Below are positions 37,601 through 44,672 of a stretch of DNA of 64,000 bases, piece by piece (position 1 is the first letter of the stretch; every line of letters begins with the position of its first letter). The notes beneath the pieces were generated by a model, which saw only the letters and a list, made by a program, of their open reading frames with translations, was not told the DNA's origin and ran no database searches. The position numbers were made by a program, and so were the translations under genes. This stretch comes from a bacterium 1XD21-13. Its GTDB lineage: Bacteria > Bacillota > Clostridia > Lachnospirales > Lachnospiraceae. Location: positions 1-64,000 of the forward strand of contig QZDX01000020.1 of assembly GCA_009917555.1 (NCBI GenBank). Reading direction: 5' to 3'.

Positions 37601-40600
37601 CATTGGATCATGGAAAGATGGCGACGGGCTATGTGACAGATACAGAGGGGGATTCTTACTATTATAATACCAATGGAACCCTAATCACAGGCTGGCAGAA
37701 ATTGAAGGGTGAGGAAAATTATCGGTATTTTGATGCGGCCGGGGATGGAAACGGACGCTTGGTAGGCGTGGAACGGAGCTTGTCAAAACGAGAAGAGGAT
37801 GTACAGACAGTGGTATCCGGACGGACAACGAATACTTATCACTGGTATACGATTGACGATTCTGGCTGTACGGTAAAGGGTTCCAGGTACTGTTTCCTGA
37901 ATAATAAAACATTGCTCAAAAACCGCCAGAGTATTGACGGGAAGTATTATTGGTTCCACAGCAGTACTGGCGCTCTCTATACGGGATATTTTGCAATTGG
38001 ACAGAACCGCTACTATTCAAATGCAGATGGAACCGTATATACAGGTTTTGACCCTTGTATAAAAGGCGATCCTGCTGCTCCGGATCCTTCGGCTGCAAAT
38101 GTTAATTATTATAATGTTTATGGACAGAGAGTGACCGGGTGGCAGACCATTCCCAATGTGAAGAATGGACCGCGGTATTATTTTAATGCCAATGGGGTGA
38201 TGCTGAAGGGCATCTGCTGGATTGGCAATACCCGGTATGTGTTTGATCCCGATAATGGACAGTTGGTTACAGATGTGCAGCGGCCGGTGGTGATGAAGGA
38301 TGGGAAGACCTATTATGCGAATGCGAACGGGACTTTGAAGACCGGGTGGAACCGTTTTTATGAGGATGGAGAATATATCTGGAGATGTCTGTCAGCATCT
38401 ACTGGGGAGTATTTGAATACAATCAAGGATTTGGATCCGGATAAGGTAGGCAGCCCTTCTATGCCAAATGTGGACAGATACGCCTGGTATCATGTGACAG
38501 AGGGGGAGGAGAAAGGAACTTACTGTGTCTATAATAACAGTTCGGTACTAAAGAATTATCAGAATATTGGCGGAAAGCGCTACTATTTCCATACCACATC
38601 CGGGAAGCTGCAAAAGGGCTGGTTCCAGGCGGGAGCAAATACCTGTTACAGCGATCCGGTGACAGGAGTGATTACCGGTGGTTTTCAGAAAATTGGGGAC
38701 AATACCTATTATCTGAATACCAATGGACTGCCCTTAAAAGGCTGGCAGAGAATCTATAACAGTGAGACCAGGGTTTATTCCTATTATTATTTTGGAACAG
38801 ATGGGAAGATGCTGACCGGTTTTCAGAAGATTGGGAATGCAGTCTACTATCTGAATGACGGAAGGCTTGAAGATCTGGAAGAGGGCGCCCGCGCTACGGG
38901 AAATGTGGTGATTGTAGATAAGGAGAAAGGGGAGCAGGAATACTACTTTAATGGAAGTGGTGTGATGCAGTATGGCTGGTTCCGCTTTTATGACAGTGAG
39001 ACTAAGACATACTTCTGGAAGTATTTTGATGCGGAAGGTGTACGTAAACCTGTGAATATGCAGGAGGAAAGTCCCAAGGGAGATACGGCAGCAAGATATC
39101 AGTGGTATCAGGCAGATGGAAGCTGGTACTGTATTTACAATAATTCCAGTGTGGTAAAGAATTTTGCCAATATTGCAGGGTGGCGTTACTACTTCCATCC
39201 CCAGACGGGAGCCCTTCAGCCGGGTGGCCTGTTTACGGTGGGGAATGTCTATTATTACTGTGAGCCGATTACGTTTTCGAAGGCTTCGGAGGGTGCGGAT
39301 GGCCAAAGTCTTCCAGATGCCAGTGCCATCAACCGTTCTGGTTGTAAGCTTTGGGAGAATGAACAGCAGAAGCTTTCCTATTTTGACGGGAATGGCAGGC
39401 GTGTGACTGGCTGGCTGAATCTGAAGGAGCAGACAGAAGAGGGAACTGTAACTAACCGCTACTATTTTGACCCTGCGAATCAGGGGCAGGCAGCGTCCGG
39501 ATTTATGAAGATTGGAAATCAGTACTATTATTTTGATCCAGATACCAGGGTACTGCAGAAGAATGCCGCCTCCCTTATCCACGCAGAGGATCCGGAGAGA
39601 GGCGAGGTGCTCTATTATACAGGGCGCTATGAGTATCTGCTGAGTGGCTGGCAGAAAGTGGAGGGAATCTGGTATTACTTTGATCCTGTGACAAAAGAGG
39701 GCACGGCGGCGCCGGCTATGACGGAGGGTGATGGAAATTGGGTGACCCTTGGTGGCAATCGCTATTATTTCAGATACGGGACAACATTGGTGAAGGGCTG
39801 GCAGACGATTAAGGATGAAAATGGTGTGTCTGGCCGGTACTATTTTGATACCAATGGAGCATTAAAAACCGGTTGGATTGAGATTGGAGCTAACCGCTAT
39901 TACACAGATATGGAAACAGGAAAGGCAGTTACCGGATTCAAGACCTTTGTGAATGGTGTCTGCGAGGACGGTGTGCGGGAGGGGGATACTTATAATTCCT
40001 ACTATTTTGATGCCAATGGTCTGATGCGGAAGGGATGGGTACCTGAAACAAAGAAGGATCCTGTTACGAATGTATCTATAACGAAGAACTATTACTTCAA
40101 TGCTAACGGAATTATGTTAAAGGGCATTTGTTGGATTGGGAACACTCGGTATGTACTTCACCCGGATACTGGGGAGAGGGTGACAACGTGGGTTGAGATT
40201 GACGGGGTTATCTATTATGCCAATACGAATGGTACTTTGAAGACCGGTTGGCAGAAGGTGTACAACAAAGAGAAAAAAGTTTATGAGAGCTTTTATTATG
40301 GTACGAACGGACGGCTCTGTACCGGCTGGCAGGAGATTAATAAGCAATTTTACTACTTTGATGAGAAGGGTATCATGCAGACAGGATATCACACAGATAT
40401 TCCTGTGCCGGGAACAGAAGCCAATGCAGAGGGGGATTCTGGAAATGGAATAACCCCTGAGACTGCATCCTACTACTTTAATGGGAACGGAATTCGGCAG
40501 GCAGGCTGGTTCCGCTTTACGGAAAATAAGGTCTATGTCTGGAGATACTTTGGCAGGGATGGCCGGGAATGTGATGTTCAGACTGTTCAGGAGGAAAGTC

Positions 40601-43600
40601 CGGAGGGAAAGATTATCCGCAATTACCGCTGGTATCAGGTGGAAGATCATTGGTACTGTATCTATAACAATGCAAGTGTGCTGAAGGGCTTTTATAATCT
40701 TGGAACCTGGCGATATTACTTTGATTCTGCCACAGGAGCTCTTAAGAAGGGACATTTTACGGTTGGAAATATCTCTTACTACAGCAAGCCGGATACAGGC
40801 GAGATCTGCCGTCAGGGATATAAGCTCTGGACAGAGGAGTATGAGGAGAAAAAGCTTGTTTACTTTGACGGAAACGGCAAGCGTGCCTCTGGGTGGCTGA
40901 ATCTGAAGGAAGGCCCTGTAACGAATCGTTACTATTTTAATCCTTCCAATGGTCAGGCGGCTTCCGGATTTACAAAGGTCGGAAATCAGTATTATTACTT
41001 TGATCCGGAGACGAAGGTACTGCAGAGGAATGCATCGGCAGTTATTGCAGGAAAAAATCTGAAGGATCAGGAGGTATTGTATTATACAGGACGTTACGAA
41101 TATTTGCTGAGTGGCTGGCAGAAGATTGACGGAAGCTGGTATTATTTTGATGCAGTAACCAAAGAGGGCGAGAAGTCTGAAGTTATGCCGGGCAGGGACA
41201 ATTACTGGGTGACTCTGGGGAATGGGAATCAGTACTATTTCTTAAAAGGAACTACACTGGCAAAGGGCTGGCAGAATATTGTGGTAGATGGTGTGAAAGG
41301 CAGATACTATTTTGACAGCAATGGTGTGATGCAGAAGGGCTGGATTGTCATTGGAGCCAATCGGTATTATACAGAGCCAGAAACCGGGCGGGCTGTCAGC
41401 GGGATTAAGACCTTTGTGAACGGCGTCTGCGAGGATGGTGTGCGTCCTGGAAATACCTATCACTCCTACTATTTTGACGGAAATGGTCTGATGTGCAAGG
41501 GACAGATCACGGTGAAGACGGTGGAAAATGGGAAGACAGTGAGCCGGATTTATTATTTTAATGCGGATGGTATTATGCTGAAAGGGATCTTCTGGATTGG
41601 CAATACACGGTATGTGCATAACCCAGACAGCGGAGAGAGGGTGTTCGATCAAGTTGTCATTGATGGAAAAACCTATTATGCAAACACAAACGGTACCTTA
41701 AAGACAGGGCTTCAGAGAGTGTATAATAGCACAAAACGTGTGTATGAGAGCTTTTATTACGGTACAGACGGGCAGCGGCATACGGGCTGGCAGGAGATCA
41801 ATGGGCAGAGGTATTATTTTGATCCGACAGATGGTGTGATGAAGACTGGGTATCAGAGTGAGCTTCCAATATTTGGAGGTTCGTCAGATATTGGGGACAG
41901 CAGTACGGAAACTGATGGTGCGGAATCTGCCAAGACAGCGGGGTATTACTTTAATGCGAATGGTATTATGCAGACAGGGTGGATCTTAAGCCCGGAGAAG
42001 GACGAAGCCGGAAAAACTGTGAATGTCTGGAGATACTTTGATATAGAAGGCAGAGAACATGAATATACACGGTTGGGTGATCTCACGCCTATGGGCGAGA
42101 AAAATACGGCTTATGTGTGGTATGAAGTGGAAGAGGCTGTTTTCTGTATCTATAATAATAAGACGGTGCTGAAGAACTTCTATAATATAGGCTCATTAAA
42201 CAAATACCGCTATTACTTTGATGCCAAGACCGGTGAGCTTCAGAAAGGGGCGTTTACCGTTGGAACAGCAAACTATTACAGCGATCCGGAGACAGGGGCG
42301 ATTGTGCGTGCAGGTCTGTTTCTTAAGGCTTCCGACGGAGAGCTCTACTATTATGACGGAAATGGGAAACAGGTGACAGGATGGCTTACAATCCGATCCG
42401 GAGAGCATGCTGGGAAATACTATTTCCACACATTGACAGGAGCAGCTTACCGGGGAGGCTGGTATTATATTGATAATGTGCAGTATCTCTTTGACTTGGA
42501 AGGCAAGGTTCGGGAAGTGCCGGTGATTTCTACGGTTGTTGCCAATAACTTCAGGAGTGCGGTTGTTACCTGGAAGGAGGTTCCAGGAGCAAAACGGTAT
42601 GTGCTGGAGTATGCAAAGGATGCAGCCTTTACAGAACCGCAGATTCTTTCTATAGAAGGGAGCCAACAGGTATCCAGAGAAATTCGGGAGCTCGAGGAGG
42701 GCGTGCGTTATTATTTCCGGTTGAAATATGAGTTGGAGAGTAAGCGTACTGGAGAAGTGGAGGAGAGCGCCTACAGTGCTGTGAAGAATGTAGTGATTCA
42801 GGCAGAGGTAAATGCTACAGGAAGCTCGGCTGTCTTTCAGAGGTTTACGCTGGCAGAGATTGGGACTGGAGATTCTGAGAACTTATCGACGGAAGCGGGG
42901 ACGGGGGCAGAAATTGGGATTCAGGCGGAATTCACGGTGAAGGGCCGGCTGAAAAGCTACCAGGGAGACGGGAATTATTATCTGGTTCGGGTGGATTCTT
43001 ATACCAATAGGGTTTTGAGCGAGCCGCTGTATACGATGTCGAAGAATGATGGTGTGCAGGAGGGGGATAAGTTTCGGTTCTCCTTTGATATACCGTTGCC
43101 GAAGGAATATTTAGAGGAGGACTATCCACAGGCGGAGAGTATGGGCGGAACAAAGGAGGAATATCTTGAGAGACAGGTGGTCATGAGTAAGTATGCACTG
43201 GCAGTAAAAAGCAGCGCGAATGGGTATACCTTGATTAGTAAAGGAACCTATGTCTCAAATCCCCAGACAGCGGCAGAATATCATACACCTTATTTTGAGG
43301 CGGCTTCTAAAAAAGGAATTCAGGGAGCCACCGGCGTATATAGTATGGACTTGGGGACAAAACAGACAGTTATGAATCTGGATTTGAAGTCTGTATTGAA
43401 AAGTGGGCCGGGAGGCGGCAATGTTACTTATCACTATAAGGGAAAGGACTATTATTTTTCAAATCTTTTATCGGAACGAGGAACCGTGACAGAGTATAAC
43501 AATGGAAAGTATGGAAATGGTATCAGTGTAACGATGGTAATTCTTTGCAGTTATAGGAGTGATTACCGAAGAGAACTGGTTCACCCTTCTGCCAGACATG

Positions 43601-44619
43601 GAGGAGCAGCTCCTTATTATACCTTAAACTCTTCTACACAAAGTGGTCAAGAACTGTATGAGGCCTTATTCAGCTATTTGGGCGAAATATTTGGTCAGGA
43701 CGATTGTTATGTATCCAATTGGGTTCTTGGAAATGAGGTGAACTCCTGCAATGCTTGGAATTATAAGGGATCTTTAAGCTTTAATGAGTATATGAAATGC
43801 TATGCGGCGTCCTTCCGTCAGCTTTATTATGGAGTCAAGACCACCAGAGCCAGCTCCAGAGTATTTATTTCTTTGGACAATGCATGGAATCGGGCGGTTG
43901 CAGGCTTTACAGGCAAGGCTGTTTTAGATACATTCGCGTCTTATATACAGGCAGAAGGGCCGAATATTGAATGGAATGTAGCGTTTCATCCCTATTCAGC
44001 GCCGCTGACACGGACAGATTTTTGGAATGATCGTTCGAATACGACAGATAGTGTGGCAAGCCCCTTTATATCTATGCGAAATCTCAACCAGCTAACGAAT
44101 TATCTGGGAACAGTGGAGAAAAAATATGGAAGGAGCAGTGGCAGTATTCGTGTGATTTTGTCTGAGCAGGGATGGACATCGTCAAATTGTGGTGAATATA
44201 CACAGGCCATGGCAATTGCAAGGGCTTATTACATAGCGGAATTCAATTCCAGAGTTGATGCGTTTATTATCCGTGCTGAGATTGATGACTGGGATGAAAT
44301 GCAGGCTGGATTGTATATGGGGTTAAGGAACTATGGGTATGATACGAAGAAGATGTCATACTATGTATATAAGTATATGGATACGCCAAGAGTATCGCCA
44401 AGAAATGATGATGGTAAGCTAGTGTCAAAGGAGCTTACAGCAATCAACGATTATACACGGGACTGCCTTGATGTAAATGATGAGAATAAATCTAAATTTA
44501 TGCAGGCAAAGGAGATCATTTGTGGAACCAACTGGACCTCGATCAGCGGGTATAATGTTGAAAAGCTGAATGGGATGCCTTATGCTATGATACCAGACTT
44601 AAAAAAATTGCCAGATTAG
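28651..44619 (+). CDS. 5,322-residue multidomain secreted cell-wall-repeat protein
   Basis: One open frame of 15,969 nt with GAGGTGA before the ATG. Order: signal peptide (1 to about 27); Glu/Gly-rich disordered spacer (28-135); M6-type metallopeptidase with HEFLH zinc motif (His329, Glu330, His333); probable beta-propeller (about 560-870); transglutaminase-like domain with Cys1135, His1169, Asp1185; a mixed region to about 1690; about 2,900 residues of choline/glucan-binding-type repeats (GWQxIxGxRYYF) to about 4625; a fibronectin-III-like domain (4628-4720); and a C-terminal TIM-barrel-like domain resembling DUF5722 with GNE Glu5029 and SEQG Glu5172, positioned like clan GH-A acid/base and nucleophile. 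No LPXTG motif is present, so attachment is probably through the repeats. It may process and bind surface or host glycans and proteins; this is inferred. Confidence 0.9.
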   Translation: MRKRWKSLLAWMLIITIIGGYGNTALAAGLGGEAPVGAESTVESGSTVGTDAGVEGEAGTGKEETPETPDKQPGEEGTGNGGGTGEAEGEGGSGNTTETPGGTPNEGGSDEEAEGDGEDGEEPEEEELPGETFALTEGKNAYQPYWGNGNYSNLVVFVDFADTTHEHKNSYGECFKANPDTTFKYFNGDETNLRGMRQYLYNISYGQLRVENIFPQYDAEANTITPYTLSREGAYYVNNESAMVTEILEQLNASGQLQENMNLHLDSGTQNIVDNLNIVAANNEAELFVNHKAGYAGNEQVSGCLVRDYTIINEKDIYFGASESGVIIHEFLHTVGYPDLYRQGENSGVPVGSWDIMANVNRRVQYPLAYLRSAYTKWFEIPSITESQTGLSLYAASKATAETKDQQALILKTDYSDTEFFVVEYRKQGEKYVNNQYSNEYEVAIPGSGLIVYRVNTASETNYVGTTDMLYLFRPGDSYRDDGREAGIGNYDQAHLSQEVGRTGYGSSNFEDSLAEGAITYSDGKNSGIVISNVGSSSGDQITFDVTFYDEDENAVWKTVATEKDGEVTTQAVSCMDKDGNFYYILKKGNANYLYQCKDGAFTRLGTAPAGSGYKLAWYGGQLYAGYLNNQFAVKLARWNGSSWQELYTSPYQTNELSMTSDSKGVYLAYATTDGIRVYAISYTTEGIVSLGSQVAASTGYAANPSIAAENGTIVVMYREAFNNNRIFVKQYNSSTKSWSDVGSQSLSSNSGLVKLRGGKVYLMKNGSTFGENKAYLYVYDLRNGGGWQQVGSNPYADASIAEMDLCFAGGEPYVVYMSGSQTRVTEVKRLVDNQWTNLGGSVERETVTGLAAYSFGGDIYVTYLNTVSKKVSVKGHVSESSGVEDLLWELFPDAVDYGTIEVENPFHQLVERSKDGAIDSGIAAFSEKRYTDSFGSQIEDPLAKELYNIMAERYARGRLVGDQAANLTNMISFPANISGGSLVQDAYYIAAQEKLVSCFNLAFGAFYLDYPSVFWMNRMGLSYGIGYNYSTKRAYITNIVFRPGEEYYEGASGQVASYDAAVKAAKEAITAEMMENGVDTESRYQQVKAIHEYLCDKLTYDHAAGSNLGGEGYGYAHTSSTAFLGHNGEYKVVCEGYAKAFKVLCEQWDIPCILVIGQGGTPGSQGPHMWNYVQMEDGFWYGMDATWDDQELSTGVREEYFLAGSNTIGFNPRYTFIDEHVPDMQITTGAPHPFVYPELEREKYEPGYRGSIREDENGKWLEISEISAEKELSLTDILSFLQKKRYQAPFDGISIIRSDGVGTENRQLAKTLDGEIINCAVSMLKADGELEFVFQEEATQKYTSWHLVHPENMSEESGSFDGTITAVKAVNGAWSLSFADSDFPAEQVWVSYSDPRLGSHYYDLGEETRTVFYYRMAGQEKTFVSLGEYTHTAANEGGTGELHTLSLYNINNLEAGVLYTAETSRYDWRLEYGFETEYKNEDETAVEGTVVYYPSQEELIRALEGMTLSKNTNIRVYSVGKEQPEAIPAGLVKICAEKGLNLNYTRREKRGLSYTWSFQGITIPAGEEAGDFDLHVDLKLEDAELPPEFMERTYIQVAPVGILPACEQAELQIMQNGIGARFADGESLNLWLYEGEKLRYQRPAQRDQELGNWVSFTLNQPSKGQVYVLTSQSEYGWQTKVEDGKVLVYYVENRTGKPVTGWQIVEGRKCYFTREGYLCEGPTWVEADKAWYLFGNYQNRTQGILIGYQEYPQDASEGESAAQGTFYYTNTNGVIQKGWQKINNIWHYFNPDEDFSRSVYGQEFPSRQEGYWVIMEEGSGDMEGRRYYFRNNTTLLKNWQTIDKRRYFFTAGGYALTGWYPNAEDKNVYYLNELGQMETGYVVMETVNESGSEEEDRAPEAYFFHTNGLRQYGWQRILNEDGAYIWHHFNMDPASTAYSYGQEIPSENTRSFWYVMEGDTYYFTNNTRLATGWQTIEGKRYYFDSKGKMYTDTQKIGSAFYHFRTEEGQRGVLGTGLFEDGKKTYYANSSGVLQRGWQKIDGIWRFFNHETGAEEEGTIAVNYWAVVNGEDGAITKISYFINGTRIATGWQTIEGRRYYFDGNGILQTGFFKVGNNTYYGREEAELSKYPGEVLTGKQIINGAEYYFGTNYVMYVGWQKVDGVWCFFSMEDNSPERGQKQESLEPVVEASWYWYTVNGEKYCFRNNTSLLKGWQTINGQRYYLNPSTGAATVDTTLKIGNYVYCFDKNGVMQKNTIVDGYGYNGNGYRVSGWQKINNEWHYFAVTNTKDPDTWKEVPSKRDGYWVTLTYSEEREETYYFRNNASLVKGWQTIDGKRYYFDPKTGVLQTGNEEGLYTIGANIYYLGDDGVLRYGWIREKGEEGPVYYANTAGVLLAGWQKIENQWYYFDRGSRQQDKEASVGRDYFATAHEGGELQTFYFVNGTTPAKGWQTIGGLRYYFDTTTNVMRTGFFQVGKAWYYFYADRTPGTGWMVLNGNTYYFNNSGQAVTGWQNISGSRYYFNADGVMQTQRTKIGNTYYFFGPDGKMRTGFVKYCDTTYYFNGSGVMLKGWQNISGQRYYFDTEGSMQTGFLKIGTAVYYFGESRANLGQMLKGEQRIGEHTYYLNNSGVLQYGWQKLNNEWRYFDPVDGAELETETDVTYWVTIHMPDGTTERSFINNRATVLKGWQTIAGKRYYFDAGGLLWTEAKGWLIIGNNRYYFNEKEDDSVYQGFLELTDGAGNRQTYYLNANGQMLKGWQTIKIGNVSGRYYLDPTTGEAWMGHQKIGNNWYYFDPSDQGKMAVGYIQDAAGNGYYYNTSGVRQYGWQRINNVWHYFMPQSGVECKVTIDEYYWAVIELGDGTRERAFIRNGSSILKGWQMINGQRYYFDSNGFQWREDKGWLVIGSNRFYFDADKNNSVHQGFLELEEEGKGKQTYYLNNNGQALKGWQTIKVGTISGRYYLDPADGSIWMGHQKVGSYWYYFDPLDHGKMATGYVTDTEGDSYYYNTNGTLITGWQKLKGEENYRYFDAAGDGNGRLVGVERSLSKREEDVQTVVSGRTTNTYHWYTIDDSGCTVKGSRYCFLNNKTLLKNRQSIDGKYYWFHSSTGALYTGYFAIGQNRYYSNADGTVYTGFDPCIKGDPAAPDPSAANVNYYNVYGQRVTGWQTIPNVKNGPRYYFNANGVMLKGICWIGNTRYVFDPDNGQLVTDVQRPVVMKDGKTYYANANGTLKTGWNRFYEDGEYIWRCLSASTGEYLNTIKDLDPDKVGSPSMPNVDRYAWYHVTEGEEKGTYCVYNNSSVLKNYQNIGGKRYYFHTTSGKLQKGWFQAGANTCYSDPVTGVITGGFQKIGDNTYYLNTNGLPLKGWQRIYNSETRVYSYYYFGTDGKMLTGFQKIGNAVYYLNDGRLEDLEEGARATGNVVIVDKEKGEQEYYFNGSGVMQYGWFRFYDSETKTYFWKYFDAEGVRKPVNMQEESPKGDTAARYQWYQADGSWYCIYNNSSVVKNFANIAGWRYYFHPQTGALQPGGLFTVGNVYYYCEPITFSKASEGADGQSLPDASAINRSGCKLWENEQQKLSYFDGNGRRVTGWLNLKEQTEEGTVTNRYYFDPANQGQAASGFMKIGNQYYYFDPDTRVLQKNAASLIHAEDPERGEVLYYTGRYEYLLSGWQKVEGIWYYFDPVTKEGTAAPAMTEGDGNWVTLGGNRYYFRYGTTLVKGWQTIKDENGVSGRYYFDTNGALKTGWIEIGANRYYTDMETGKAVTGFKTFVNGVCEDGVREGDTYNSYYFDANGLMRKGWVPETKKDPVTNVSITKNYYFNANGIMLKGICWIGNTRYVLHPDTGERVTTWVEIDGVIYYANTNGTLKTGWQKVYNKEKKVYESFYYGTNGRLCTGWQEINKQFYYFDEKGIMQTGYHTDIPVPGTEANAEGDSGNGITPETASYYFNGNGIRQAGWFRFTENKVYVWRYFGRDGRECDVQTVQEESPEGKIIRNYRWYQVEDHWYCIYNNASVLKGFYNLGTWRYYFDSATGALKKGHFTVGNISYYSKPDTGEICRQGYKLWTEEYEEKKLVYFDGNGKRASGWLNLKEGPVTNRYYFNPSNGQAASGFTKVGNQYYYFDPETKVLQRNASAVIAGKNLKDQEVLYYTGRYEYLLSGWQKIDGSWYYFDAVTKEGEKSEVMPGRDNYWVTLGNGNQYYFLKGTTLAKGWQNIVVDGVKGRYYFDSNGVMQKGWIVIGANRYYTEPETGRAVSGIKTFVNGVCEDGVRPGNTYHSYYFDGNGLMCKGQITVKTVENGKTVSRIYYFNADGIMLKGIFWIGNTRYVHNPDSGERVFDQVVIDGKTYYANTNGTLKTGLQRVYNSTKRVYESFYYGTDGQRHTGWQEINGQRYYFDPTDGVMKTGYQSELPIFGGSSDIGDSSTETDGAESAKTAGYYFNANGIMQTGWILSPEKDEAGKTVNVWRYFDIEGREHEYTRLGDLTPMGEKNTAYVWYEVEEAVFCIYNNKTVLKNFYNIGSLNKYRYYFDAKTGELQKGAFTVGTANYYSDPETGAIVRAGLFLKASDGELYYYDGNGKQVTGWLTIRSGEHAGKYYFHTLTGAAYRGGWYYIDNVQYLFDLEGKVREVPVISTVVANNFRSAVVTWKEVPGAKRYVLEYAKDAAFTEPQILSIEGSQQVSREIRELEEGVRYYFRLKYELESKRTGEVEESAYSAVKNVVIQAEVNATGSSAVFQRFTLAEIGTGDSENLSTEAGTGAEIGIQAEFTVKGRLKSYQGDGNYYLVRVDSYTNRVLSEPLYTMSKNDGVQEGDKFRFSFDIPLPKEYLEEDYPQAESMGGTKEEYLERQVVMSKYALAVKSSANGYTLISKGTYVSNPQTAAEYHTPYFEAASKKGIQGATGVYSMDLGTKQTVMNLDLKSVLKSGPGGGNVTYHYKGKDYYFSNLLSERGTVTEYNNGKYGNGISVTMVILCSYRSDYRRELVHPSARHGGAAPYYTLNSSTQSGQELYEALFSYLGEIFGQDDCYVSNWVLGNEVNSCNAWNYKGSLSFNEYMKCYAASFRQLYYGVKTTRASSRVFISLDNAWNRAVAGFTGKAVLDTFASYIQAEGPNIEWNVAFHPYSAPLTRTDFWNDRSNTTDSVASPFISMRNLNQLTNYLGTVEKKYGRSSGSIRVILSEQGWTSSNCGEYTQAMAIARAYYIAEFNSRVDAFIIRAEIDDWDEMQAGLYMGLRNYGYDTKKMSYYVYKYMDTPRVSPRNDDGKLVSKELTAINDYTRDCLDVNDENKSKFMQAKEIICGTNWTSISGYNVEKLNGMPYAMIPDLKKLPD
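36544..37683 (+). repeat. two tandem 190-residue super-repeats
   Basis: Units 36544-37113 and 37114-37683 are each exactly 570 nt. Shared landmarks are QYGWQ at the start, then TERSFINN/RERAFIRN, AKGWLIIGNNRYYF/DKGWLVIGSNRFYF, and GHQKIGNNWYYFDP/GHQKVGSYWYYFDP at 570-nt spacing. Confidence 0.85.
39064..42520 (+). repeat. 1.5-kb super-repeat, two full copies and a partial third
   Basis: Anchors ESP(K/E)G, at Pro codons 39073 and 40600, and LTPMG at 42088 are 1,527 and 1,488 nt apart. Each copy carries CIYNN, TGRYEYLLSGWQK, FVNGVCEDGVR and IGNTRYV blocks in the same order; the partial third covers only the first few. Protein-level similarity is obvious and DNA-level similarity is high in places, e.g. 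near 39943 and 41410. Confidence 0.85.
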
Positions 44620-44672
44620 AAGTACTGGTGTATAATACGAGAGAAAATATTTTGCTGTAGATGAGGGCTTAT

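Larger units (their letters stand above)
33740..42520 (+). repeat. cell-wall/glucan-binding repeat region within the giant gene
   Basis: Residues about 1697-4623 consist of degenerate 20-residue modules with W and YY/YYF aromatics, as in choline-binding proteins and clostridial toxin repeats. About 30 GWQ-type signatures are visible, alternating with IGNxxYYF modules and inserts such as YYWVTL and CIYNN segments. Confidence 0.9.

Noticed and set aside
33740-42520. CRISPR or satellite array
   Set aside because: Repeats are degenerate, in frame and protein-coding, with no identical direct repeats separated by unique spacers.
44550-44619. LPXTG or other sortase signal at the giant protein's C-terminus
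   Set aside because: The C-terminus has no LPXTG, hydrophobic stretch or positive tail.
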